From an uncultured Desulfotignum sp. (GTDB taxonomy: Bacteria; Desulfobacterota; Desulfobacteria; Desulfobacterales; Desulfobacteraceae): a DNA stretch of 7,157 nucleotides. The notes beneath the pieces are model-generated. The model did no database searches, was not told the origin of the DNA, and worked only from the letters and a program-made list of their open reading frames with translations. The translations under genes and the position numbers were made by a program. The DNA lies in assembly GCA_937951975.1 (NCBI GenBank), contig CALGAJ010000349.1, positions 1 to 7,157 on the forward strand, given 5' to 3'. This document shows, in pieces, positions 1-5,097 of the stretch (its first letter is position 1; every line of letters begins with the position of its first letter).

Positions 1-157
1 TGGTGGTGCGGGATACATTCATGGCCTGGGCCAGTTCCCGTTCCGTCATCAGTTTTTCACCGGGTTTGAGTTTTCCCCTGTAAATGAGTTCCCGGATCTG
101 ATCAAACACCTGATCTGAAATCCGCTTGGGCTTGATGGGCTTGATGGGTATGGTCAT
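1..157 (-). CDS. GntR-family (FadR-type) transcriptional regulator, N-terminal part only
   Basis: Only the first 52 codons are present; the gene runs off the left edge. The translation begins MTIPIKPIKPKRISDQVFDQ and continues into GKLKPGEKLMTERELAQ and then NVSRTT, which is the winged helix-turn-helix of GntR regulators: helix 1 (about residues 13-27), the G-x-L-x-P-G turn, the ERELA helix and the start of the recognition helix. FadR-type members have a C-terminal ligand domain, but here that part lies outside the window, so the FadR assignment rests on the helix-turn-helix style. The gene lies 65 bp downstream of glcF on the same strand and is probably cotranscribed with glcDF. Relatives (LldR, GlcC, PdhR) sense lactate, glycolate or pyruvate and bind TGGT-N3-ACCA palindromes; two such palindromes lie in the glcD-dctP gap. 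The ATG at 157 has no good ribosome binding site (GGAAAGG is 17 nt away), but no better in-frame start exists before an upstream stop. IKPIKPK comes from a short tandem DNA repeat. Confidence 0.88.
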   Translation of the reverse strand, partial: MTIPIKPIKPKRISDQVFDQIRELIYRGKLKPGEKLMTERELAQAMNVSRTT

Positions 158-164
158 TATCTTA

Positions 165-170
165 ATTATA
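165..170 (-). promoter_or_regulatory. Possible -10 box just upstream of the GntR gene
   Basis: A perfect TATAAT lies 7 nt before the regulator's ATG on the minus strand. A transcript from it would start at or next to the start codon, giving a leaderless or nearly leaderless mRNA, which would fit the missing Shine-Dalgarno. No convincing -35 box sits at 16-18 bp (a TTGAAC is 21 bp away). It may be a chance match in AT-rich DNA, with the gene read through from glcDF. Confidence 0.25.
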
Positions 171-222
171 CAGGCCTTTCCAGCATTTTGGGTTCAAGAT
201 TCAGACCATAAATTATTCATGA

Positions 223-1545
223 TTACGGGTGGTTTGGCAAGTTTTTTTTGTCCAGGGCCTGAGCATACAGCTCCATGGGATGCCGGACCCGGATGGGGGA
301 GCCGGCTTTTCCCAGCATATCGGATATCTGCATCATGCAGGCCGGACACCCCGTGGTCACAGTGGTACAGCCCGTGGCTTCGATATTGTGCTCTTTAAGG
401 GTGCCGATGGCGCTGGACAAATCATAATGGTAAATGTTGAAACTGCCGCCCATGCCGCAGCATTTGTCTGATCCGGCCATTTCCTCCAGTCGGCATCCGG
501 CGGCCCGGATCACTTTCCGGGGCTGGTCTGCCACACCCAGAGATTTTTTCAGATGACAGGGATCATGATAGGTCACGATCTCTTTTTTTTCTTCTTCCAA
601 ACCGGTTTCAATGGGATCGATGCCCACCTGATCCACCAGAAACTGGTTGATGTCCATGGTTTTTTCCGACAGGGCCGTCAATTTTTTCTGCATGCCCGGG
701 GACGGGTTTTTGTAAACCGAGGGCCATAATTTCTTGATGGTGGAGGTACAGGTGGCACAGGCGGTCACCAGGACATCAAAGTCATGTTTTTCAAACAATG
801 CCAGGTTGTGGTCCACCAGCCGGGTGAAGCTGTCCCGGTCTCCGGATGCCAGGGAAGGGATCCCGCAGCACCCCTGGCCGAGAGGAATCACCACAGGCAC
901 GCCGTGATGGGACAGTACCTTCAGGGAAGCACGGGCCACATTGGGAAAAATTTTGTCGATCAGGCACCCGATGAAGATGGCGGCTTTAGGACCGGACCCC
1001 GGGGTTGTCACCCCTTTTTCCGGCAGGGTTTTGTGAAACGCAGTGGTGCTCAGGGGCATGAAATGGCGATTTGACAGCAATGGCGAGACCAGCCGGGCGC
1101 AGGAGGTGCCCTGGGCATTGACGTCCGGTCTGGTGAAAAGACCCTGGAACCGGCCGGCCCAGTCCACCAGGGCATCGAACCGTCCCGGGTGGGCCAACAG
1201 TTGCCTGAAGATCAGTTTTTTGGCCGGGGACAGCCCCTTGTATTCCGCCAGGATGGCCCGGGCCTTGATGAAAATTTCCACCACATTGACCCCGGACGGG
1301 CAGTTGGCTGCGCACGACCCGCACAACAGGCACCGGTTCAGCCGCTCGTTCACCCCGTCCGGGTCGGTGAACATGTTTTCCATAAGCCCCGTAAGCAGGG
1401 CCAGCTTGCCCCTTGCCACATCCGCTTCCTTCCGGGTCTGCTCGAACAATGGACAGACCGACTGGCACATGCCGCATCGAATGCAGGTCACCAGTTGATC
1501 TTCCAGCTCCTTAACCAGATTTGCCAGTTCTTTCATGTCCGCCAT
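223..1545 (-). CDS. glcF: GlcF-like iron-sulfur subunit of a 2-hydroxyacid (glycolate/D-lactate) dehydrogenase
   Basis: This 440-residue protein should take electrons from the GlcD flavin and pass them to the membrane quinone pool or another carrier. The N-terminus has two ferredoxin-type 4Fe-4S motifs: CIRCGMCQSVCP (C21, C24, C27, C31) and CLLCGSCAANCP (C72, C75, C78, C82). Two cysteine-rich CCG domains follow: the first has CCG at 226-228 and CATC at 263-266, and the second has C330 in DPCH, CCG at 362-364 and CPAC at 400-403. This is the layout of GlcF and of the related Fe-S subunits of D-lactate dehydrogenases and GlpC; E. coli GlcF is slightly shorter. No signal peptide or membrane helix is apparent, so it is probably cytoplasmic or peripheral. 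The start lies 6 bp after the glcD stop and its GGAG ribosome binding site overlaps the last glcD codons, so translation is likely coupled. A second ATG at codon 4 is less well placed. No glcE gene is present in the window, so the substrate is uncertain among glycolate, D-lactate and similar acids. Confidence 0.93.
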   Translation of the reverse strand: MADMKELANLVKELEDQLVTCIRCGMCQSVCPLFEQTRKEADVARGKLALLTGLMENMFTDPDGVNERLNRCLLCGSCAANCPSGVNVVEIFIKARAILAEYKGLSPAKKLIFRQLLAHPGRFDALVDWAGRFQGLFTRPDVNAQGTSCARLVSPLLSNRHFMPLSTTAFHKTLPEKGVTTPGSGPKAAIFIGCLIDKIFPNVARASLKVLSHHGVPVVIPLGQGCCGIPSLASGDRDSFTRLVDHNLALFEKHDFDVLVTACATCTSTIKKLWPSVYKNPSPGMQKKLTALSEKTMDINQFLVDQVGIDPIETGLEEEKKEIVTYHDPCHLKKSLGVADQPRKVIRAAGCRLEEMAGSDKCCGMGGSFNIYHYDLSSAIGTLKEHNIEATGCTTVTTGCPACMMQISDMLGKAGSPIRVRHPMELYAQALDKKNLPNHP

Positions 1546-1551
1546 TATAGC

Positions 1552-2934
1552 TTATACTCCGGTAATTTTACCAGGATTTAAAATATGGTCCGGATCCAGG
1601 GCTGCCCGCAGCTGCCGGGAAAACAGGATGGAGGAATACCCGGCTTCTTTTTCCAGAAACGGGGCCTTGGCAATGCCCGTGCCATGTTCACCGGACAATG
1701 TCCCCCCCATGGAAAGGGCGACATCGAAAATCTCTTCAATGGCCTGTTCCACCCGAAGGAACTCTTCCTTGTTTCTGCGGTCCGTGAGAATGGTGGGATG
1801 CAGGTTGCCGTCTCCGGCATGACCGAAGGTGCCGATATCGATGCGGTATTTTTGGCCGATTCTTTGAAGGGCCCGCACCATGTCCGGAATCCGGCTTCGG
1901 GGAACCGTGGCATCCTCCAGCACCAGGGTCGGTTTCAGCTGGGCCAGGGCCGACAGGGCCGCACGCCGGGCCGCCCAGATTTTGTCCCGCTGGGCGTCAT
2001 CTTTTGCCTGGTCAATGGATCTGGCCCCCATTTTGAGACACAACGCCTTGACCTGTTCCGCCTCTTCCGCCACCACGGCCGGGTGCCCGTCCACTTCGAT
2101 GAGCAGCAGGGCCGCCGCATCCGTGGGAAGTCCGGCCTTTGAAAAATCCTCCACGGCCCGGATGGTGAAGTTATCCAGGATTTCCAGGGTGGCCGGCAGG
2201 ATCCGGGAGGAAATGATACCGGCCACGGTTTCCGACGCAGCTTCAATGGTATCGTACACCGCCACCATGGCCTGCCGGTGCCGGGGCGCCGGGATCAGTT
2301 TCAGGGTGATCTGTTCCAGCACACCCAGGGTGCCTTCCGACCCCACCATCAGACCGGTGAGATTATATCCGGTGGCGCATTTCACGGTCCGGGACCCGGT
2401 TTTTACCTGATTTCCCTGGGCATCAAAGAACTGAAGCCCCATGACATAATCCTTGGTGACCCCGTATTTCAGCCCCCGCAGCCCGCCGGCATTTTCCGCC
2501 ACATTCCCGCCCAGGGTGGACACGGCCATGGAACCGGGATCCGGGGGATAGAACAGGCCCTGCTTTTCCACCTCCGCCGCCAGGATCGCCGTTACCACCC
2601 CGGGCTCCACCACGGTGTACATGTCTTCGGCATTGATTTCAATAATTTTGTTCAGCCGCCCGGTCAATACCACAATGCCCGATGCTTCAGGGATCGTACC
2701 GCCGGACAGATTGGTACCGGATCCTCTGACCGTGAGCGGAATCCGGTATTTTCGGCAAAGCGCGATGATTTCTCCGAGCTGGTCTGTTTTTTCAGGCATC
2801 ACGGCAGCGGCAGGCATCACCGGATCCAGAACGGCAGCATCATAGGAATAGGTGAGCATGTCTTCCTTCTGGACCAATAGATGCCGGGGTCCCACGATTT
2901 TCTGCAATGCATCAAGAATTGATTTTTGGATCAT
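1552..2934 (-). CDS. glcD: GlcD-like FAD-binding 2-hydroxyacid dehydrogenase subunit
   Basis: The 460-residue flavoprotein belongs to the vanillyl-alcohol-oxidase/PCMH superfamily and should oxidise a 2-hydroxycarboxylate to the 2-oxoacid. The N-terminal FAD-binding domain (about residues 35-220) shows RGSGTNLSGG at 70-79, the YPPDPGSM and GGNVAENAGG stretches at about 129-151, and GYNLTGLMVGSEGTLG at 189-204. The C-terminal FAD-oxidase domain carries GHAGDGNLHP (H372, H379) and SGEHG (E416, H417). In the related human D-2-hydroxyglutarate dehydrogenase the equivalent His/His/Glu set binds a metal and contacts the substrate. It ends with the family's DPDHILNPGKI motif. The length suits GlcD/D-lactate dehydrogenase subunits. 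The ATG at 2934 is preferred: GAGG lies 5 nt upstream, whereas the in-frame GTG at 2940 would overlap that GAGG. It is the first gene of the glcDF(-gntR) unit, transcribed divergently from dctPQM. D-lactate, glycolate and 2-hydroxyglutarate are all possible substrates; the neighbouring monocarboxylate-type TRAP system favours lactate or glycolate. Confidence 0.93.
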   Translation of the reverse strand: MIQKSILDALQKIVGPRHLLVQKEDMLTYSYDAAVLDPVMPAAAVMPEKTDQLGEIIALCRKYRIPLTVRGSGTNLSGGTIPEASGIVVLTGRLNKIIEINAEDMYTVVEPGVVTAILAAEVEKQGLFYPPDPGSMAVSTLGGNVAENAGGLRGLKYGVTKDYVMGLQFFDAQGNQVKTGSRTVKCATGYNLTGLMVGSEGTLGVLEQITLKLIPAPRHRQAMVAVYDTIEAASETVAGIISSRILPATLEILDNFTIRAVEDFSKAGLPTDAAALLLIEVDGHPAVVAEEAEQVKALCLKMGARSIDQAKDDAQRDKIWAARRAALSALAQLKPTLVLEDATVPRSRIPDMVRALQRIGQKYRIDIGTFGHAGDGNLHPTILTDRRNKEEFLRVEQAIEEIFDVALSMGGTLSGEHGTGIAKAPFLEKEAGYSSILFSRQLRAALDPDHILNPGKITGV

Positions 2935-2954
2935 AGGCACCTCATTTGTATTTA

Positions 2955-2966
2955 TGGTAATACCAA
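2955..2966 (-). promoter_or_regulatory. GntR-type operator at the glcD promoter
   Basis: Read on the minus strand this is TTGGTATTACCA, inside AATTGGT-ATT-ACCA. The 11-bp core at 2955-2965 is a perfect palindrome about position 2960. It matches the TTGGT-N3-ACCAA consensus known for PdhR/LldR-type GntR repressors. It starts 3 bp after the predicted -10 box, so it covers the expected transcription start, a position suited to repression. The likely ligand-responsive repressor is the GntR protein encoded at the left end of the window. That link is inferred from proximity and motif type. Confidence 0.72.
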
Positions 2967-2969
2967 TTC

Positions 2970-2998
2970 ACTATTCCCCATATTTTCAGGATTGTCAA
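2970..2998 (-). promoter_or_regulatory. Sigma-70-type promoter for glcDF
   Basis: On the minus strand, a perfect TTGACA -35 box (2998-2993) is followed by a 17-bp spacer and AATAGT (2975-2970), matching TATAAT at 4 of 6 positions. Transcription should start near 2963, giving a leader of about 30 nt before the glcD ATG at 2934. The -35 and spacing are ideal and the -10 is weak, which is common for regulated promoters. Confidence 0.68.
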
Positions 2999-3010
2999 CT
3001 GCTAATTTTA

Positions 3011-3021
3011 TGGTATGACCT
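3011..3021. promoter_or_regulatory. Degenerate third GntR operator-like site
   Basis: TGGTATGACCT resembles the two strong operators: TGGT-N3-ACC is intact, but the final A of ACCA is replaced by T and the central triplet is not symmetric. It lies between the two promoters, outside either core promoter. It could be an auxiliary low-affinity site or chance. Two isolated ACCA half-sites occur at 3074-3077 and 3084-3087. Confidence 0.25.
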
Positions 3022-3098
3022 TAGTCTCAGATAAAAACGGCCCATACATAATATCTTGTAATTTATAATTATAACCAAGGCATACCAGGTTTTATCAC

Positions 3099-3124
3099 AA
3101 AAATAAATTAATTAATTTTTTTTC
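3099..3124 (+). promoter_or_regulatory. AT-rich tract upstream of the dctP promoter (UP-element-like)
   Basis: An almost pure A/T run, including ATAAATTAATTAATTTTTTT, directly abuts the dctP -35 box. With transcription starting near 3160 it covers about -60 to -36, the zone where the RNA polymerase alpha subunit contacts UP elements. It could raise promoter strength or bend DNA for the repressor. The assignment rests on position and composition only. Confidence 0.4.
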
Positions 3125-3153
3125 TTGACAAAGAAAGACAGATGGATTTTAGT
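3125..3153 (+). promoter_or_regulatory. Sigma-70-type promoter for dctPQM
   Basis: A perfect TTGACA (3125-3130), a 17-bp spacer and TTTAGT (3148-3153, 4 of 6 matches to TATAAT) predict a start near 3160. That gives a leader of roughly 155 nt before dctP. The layout mirrors that of the glcDF promoter on the other strand: identical -35 box, identical spacer length, a -10 box ending in TAGT, and an operator immediately downstream. Confidence 0.68.
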
Positions 3154-3154
3154 A

Positions 3155-3167
3155 TTGGTACTACCAA
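3155..3167. promoter_or_regulatory. GntR-type operator at the dctP promoter
   Basis: TTGGTACTACCAA is a perfect 13-bp palindrome about position 3161 and an exact match to the TTGGT-N3-ACCAA pattern of PdhR/LldR-type GntR regulators. It begins one base after the predicted -10 box, so bound repressor would cover the transcription start. Its centre lies 201 bp from that of the glcD operator, close to a whole number of DNA helical turns (about 19), so a loop between the two bound dimers is geometrically possible. Confidence 0.78.
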
Positions 3168-3215
3168 GTGAATATGCAATGTGATTTATCATGTAATTTG
3201 GATTTACCGGGACAC

Positions 3216-3264
3216 ATTGGCGGCCGCTGATCCGGGAAAGGAGGGAAACCCTTTTTCAGCCAAT
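3216..3264 (+). ncRNA. Structured element in the dctP 5' leader
   Basis: The leader can fold into a two-part hairpin. The outer stem pairs ATTGGC (3216-3221) plus TGA (3228-3230) with TCA/GCCAAT (3256-3264), leaving a GGCCGC bulge. The inner stem pairs AAGGAGGG (3238-3245) with CCCTTTTT (3249-3256) around an AAA loop, sharing one base with the outer stem. The inner 5' arm contains a perfect Shine-Dalgarno, AAGGAGG, with no start codon at a usable distance; the next ATG (3267) opens a five-codon frame, MKSGV. It does not match any riboswitch class I can recognise. It may be a stability or regulatory fold, or incidental pairing. Confidence 0.35.
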
Positions 3265-3306
3265 CAATGAAATCAGGTGTGTGAATCAATCATTATTTTT
3301 AAGGAT

Positions 3307-3312
3307 GGAGGA
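3307..3312 (+). promoter_or_regulatory. Ribosome binding site deciding the dctP start
   Basis: GGAGGA ends 4 nt before the ATG at 3317. The reading frame is open further upstream to a GTG at 3281, but that start has no comparable ribosome binding site and would place 12 extra residues before a textbook signal peptide. Confidence 0.85.
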
Positions 3313-3316
3313 ACGT

Positions 3317-4465
3317 ATGAAAAAAGCAACAAGTATCATGATAACCCTTCTGATGGCCGTTGTTTTTATGTGTGGCACAGCCTACGCCCAACGCGAAAAA
3401 TTCGGAGAAGATCCCCGGGCCAAAGACGCGAAACGCATCTCTTTTAAAACATCGGATGAAAAAATCCGCTGGAAAATGATCATGCCCTGGTCCAAAGGGC
3501 AGCTGTTCTATGATATCGCAGCCCATTTTGCCGACAGTGTCCGCCTGGCATCTGCAGGCCGGCTGGATATCAAACCGTTTTCCGCGGGCGAACTGGTTCC
3601 GGCCAACCAGACCTTTGATGCCGTGTCCACCGGTGCGGTCCAGATGGCCCATGGGTCCCCCCTTTACTGGAAAGGCAAAAACGAAGCCTTTGTGGCCTAT
3701 GCATCTGTTCCATTCGGCCTGGATGCCGAGGGATATAACATCTGGCTTTACGAAAAAGGCGGCCTGGAACTGCTTCAGAAACTGTATGCGAAACACGGGA
3801 TTTTTGCTTTGCCCGCCGGACAGACCGGCCAGGAAATGGGGCTTTTTTCCAATAAAAGATCCACTAAAATGAGTGATTTCAAAGGGATGCGGATCCGGAC
3901 CCCCGGATGGTACATGGATATCATGAATAATTTGGGCGCGTCGGTCAGCCCGCTTCCCGGCGGCGAAGTCTACCTGGCCCTGGAACGGGGGGTGATCGAT
4001 GCAGCGGAATATTCAACACCGGCCATCAATTATCCCATGGGCTTTGACGAAATCACCAAATATGCGATTCAGCCCGGTGTTCATCAGCCCGCGTTTCAAT
4101 GTGATGTCATCATCAATCAGCAAGCCTACGATGCCCTTCCCGAAGACTTGAAATGGATTGTCGATATTGCTGCAAAAGAAACCCAGCTGTGGAGCTACAA
4201 CTGGATCAACAGCCTGAATGCCGAAGCCATGAAGCGGTTCAAGGAAAAAGTTGAAATTGTCAAAATGGACAAAGAAACCATCATTGAATTCCGCAAAGTC
4301 ACCAAAGCCTATCTGGATTCAGTCAAGGAAAAATATCCGGATGTCAAAGAGGCATTGGATTCCCAGGAAGCGTTTATCAAAGAATACGCCATCTGGAGAG
4401 ACGCCAGAAGCGGCGTCACCCCCTGGCCTTATGAAGATTTTATCCAGGGCAGAACCACGGAATAA
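3317..4465 (+). CDS. dctP: TRAP transporter periplasmic solute-binding protein (DctP/TakP type)
   Basis: This 382-residue protein captures a carboxylate in the periplasm and delivers it to the DctQM permease. The N-terminus is a Sec signal peptide (MKKATSIMI..., hydrophobic 7-20) with a likely cleavage after AYA at residue 24. About 25 charged residues separate it from the first core strand (RWKMIMPWSKG, 51-61). Family features include the GMRIRTPG segment (190-197), whose R194 corresponds to the arginine that salt-bridges the substrate carboxylate in TRAP binding proteins. Also present are PGGEVYLALERGVIDAAEY (214-232) and the GFDEITKYAIQPGVHQP stretch (242-258). These resemble the TakP/lactate-binding/chloroaromatic branch (COG4663 type), whose known ligands are 2-oxo- and 2-hydroxymonocarboxylates. 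Where I recall AEW in TakP-like proteins, this one has AEY, so ligand details may differ. It is the first gene of dctPQM, with a strong ribosome binding site, and is divergent from glcDF, which suggests its ligand is the GlcDF substrate. Confidence 0.92.
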   Translation: MKKATSIMITLLMAVVFMCGTAYAQREKFGEDPRAKDAKRISFKTSDEKIRWKMIMPWSKGQLFYDIAAHFADSVRLASAGRLDIKPFSAGELVPANQTFDAVSTGAVQMAHGSPLYWKGKNEAFVAYASVPFGLDAEGYNIWLYEKGGLELLQKLYAKHGIFALPAGQTGQEMGLFSNKRSTKMSDFKGMRIRTPGWYMDIMNNLGASVSPLPGGEVYLALERGVIDAAEYSTPAINYPMGFDEITKYAIQPGVHQPAFQCDVIINQQAYDALPEDLKWIVDIAAKETQLWSYNWINSLNAEAMKRFKEKVEIVKMDKETIIEFRKVTKAYLDSVKEKYPDVKEALDSQEAFIKEYAIWRDARSGVTPWPYEDFIQGRTTE

Positions 4466-4486
4466 TCTGTCTTTGGTTCAAAAATA

Positions 4487-4541
4487 CAGGTCCGGCGGTT
4501 CAGGATAAGATCCATCCCGATATAACAGACTGCCGGACCTG
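4487..4541 (+). other. Strong intercistronic hairpin between dctP and dctQ
   Basis: CAGGTCCGGC (4487-4496) pairs perfectly with GCCGGACCTG (4532-4541), and four further pairs (GGTT with GACT, two of them G-U) extend the stem to 14 bp around a 27-nt loop. No T-run follows the 3' arm, so it is unlikely to be a simple intrinsic terminator. It sits 22 nt after the dctP stop and 40 nt before dctQ. Such hairpins between a binding-protein gene and its permease genes typically protect the upstream message from 3' exonucleases or mark a processing site, so more binding protein than permease is made. That role is inferred here. Confidence 0.65.
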
Positions 4542-4581
4542 CACGATTGGATCGACAAAATTTCAGTAAAGGAAAATCACC

Positions 4582-5097
4582 ATGCTGGAACCACTCCAAC
4601 AAAATCTGGAAAAAATTGTTCGAAAGCAGGGAGATATCACATCGTTTCTCGTGTATCCCCTGCTGATCATCGTGGTATATGAGGTGTTCATGCGGTATGT
4701 GTTCAATGCACCCACCACCTGGGGATTTGAAGCCACCACCTTTCTGTACGGGCTGCATTACATGTTCGGTCTTTCCTATGCTGATTACCATGGCGCTCAT
4801 GTAAAGGTGGATATCCTCACCTCCCTGGCATCGGAAAAAACCCAGGCGGTTATCAGCATTATCACCAACCTGGTATTGTTCATGCCGGTAACCATCTGCC
4901 TGACCTTGTGGGGTATCAAATATGCCTACACCTCCACTTTGGGGCTCGAAGTCAATCCCACGTCCTGGGCACCGCCCATCTGGCCGCTGAAGATATTGAT
5001 GGCCCTGTGTCTGGTCTTTTTGCTGATCCAGGGCATCGCCAACCTGCTCAAGGATATCAACATACTGAAACAACAAGGAAGAAAGGTCCTCCCATGA
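4582..5097 (+). CDS. dctQ: TRAP transporter small permease subunit
   Basis: The 171-residue protein is the four-helix small membrane subunit that partners DctM and docks the binding protein. Hydrophobic segments lie at about 20-38, 50-68, 88-112 and 132-154. The family's conserved loop between helices 1 and 2 (MRYVFNAPTTWGFEATTFLYG, about 37-57) and the GAHVKVDIL motif (71-79) are present. Length and topology fit DctQ of the mannitol/chloroaromatic-type branch. AAAGGA (4568-4573) lies 8 nt before the ATG. The stop overlaps the dctM start in ATGA, so translation of the two permease genes is coupled. The 116-bp gap to dctP holds a strong hairpin. Confidence 0.92.
   Translation: MLEPLQQNLEKIVRKQGDITSFLVYPLLIIVVYEVFMRYVFNAPTTWGFEATTFLYGLHYMFGLSYADYHGAHVKVDILTSLASEKTQAVISIITNLVLFMPVTICLTLWGIKYAYTSTLGLEVNPTSWAPPIWPLKILMALCLVFLLIQGIANLLKDINILKQQGRKVLP

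Noticed and set aside
126..398. Plus-strand 90-codon frame beginning MGLMGLMG
   Set aside because: It is antisense to the GntR start and the glcF end. Its repetitive start is only the reverse reading of the tandem ATCAAGCCC repeat.
986..1477. Long open frames overlapping glcF and glcD on both strands (for example 986-1477 minus and 1585-2142 plus)
   Set aside because: They lie wholly inside genes with clear family motifs, are low-complexity Gly/Arg/Pro-rich translations typical of shadow frames in GC-rich DNA, and show no recognisable domain.
3216..3235. TGGCGGCCGCTGATC as a sigma-54 promoter
   Set aside because: It lacks the TGGCAC-N5-TTGC pattern, and a good sigma-70-type promoter already lies upstream.
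3238..3256. AAGGAGGG-AAA-CCCTTTTT as an intrinsic terminator upstream of dctP
   Set aside because: The T-run is consumed by the stem, half of which is A-T or G-U pairs, and no gene ends upstream on this strand. It is kept only as a possible leader structure.
4908..5093. Upstream extension of the dctM frame to 4908
   Set aside because: It lies within dctQ and encodes a hydrophilic, non-family sequence. The ATGA overlap and ribosome binding site place the start at 5094.
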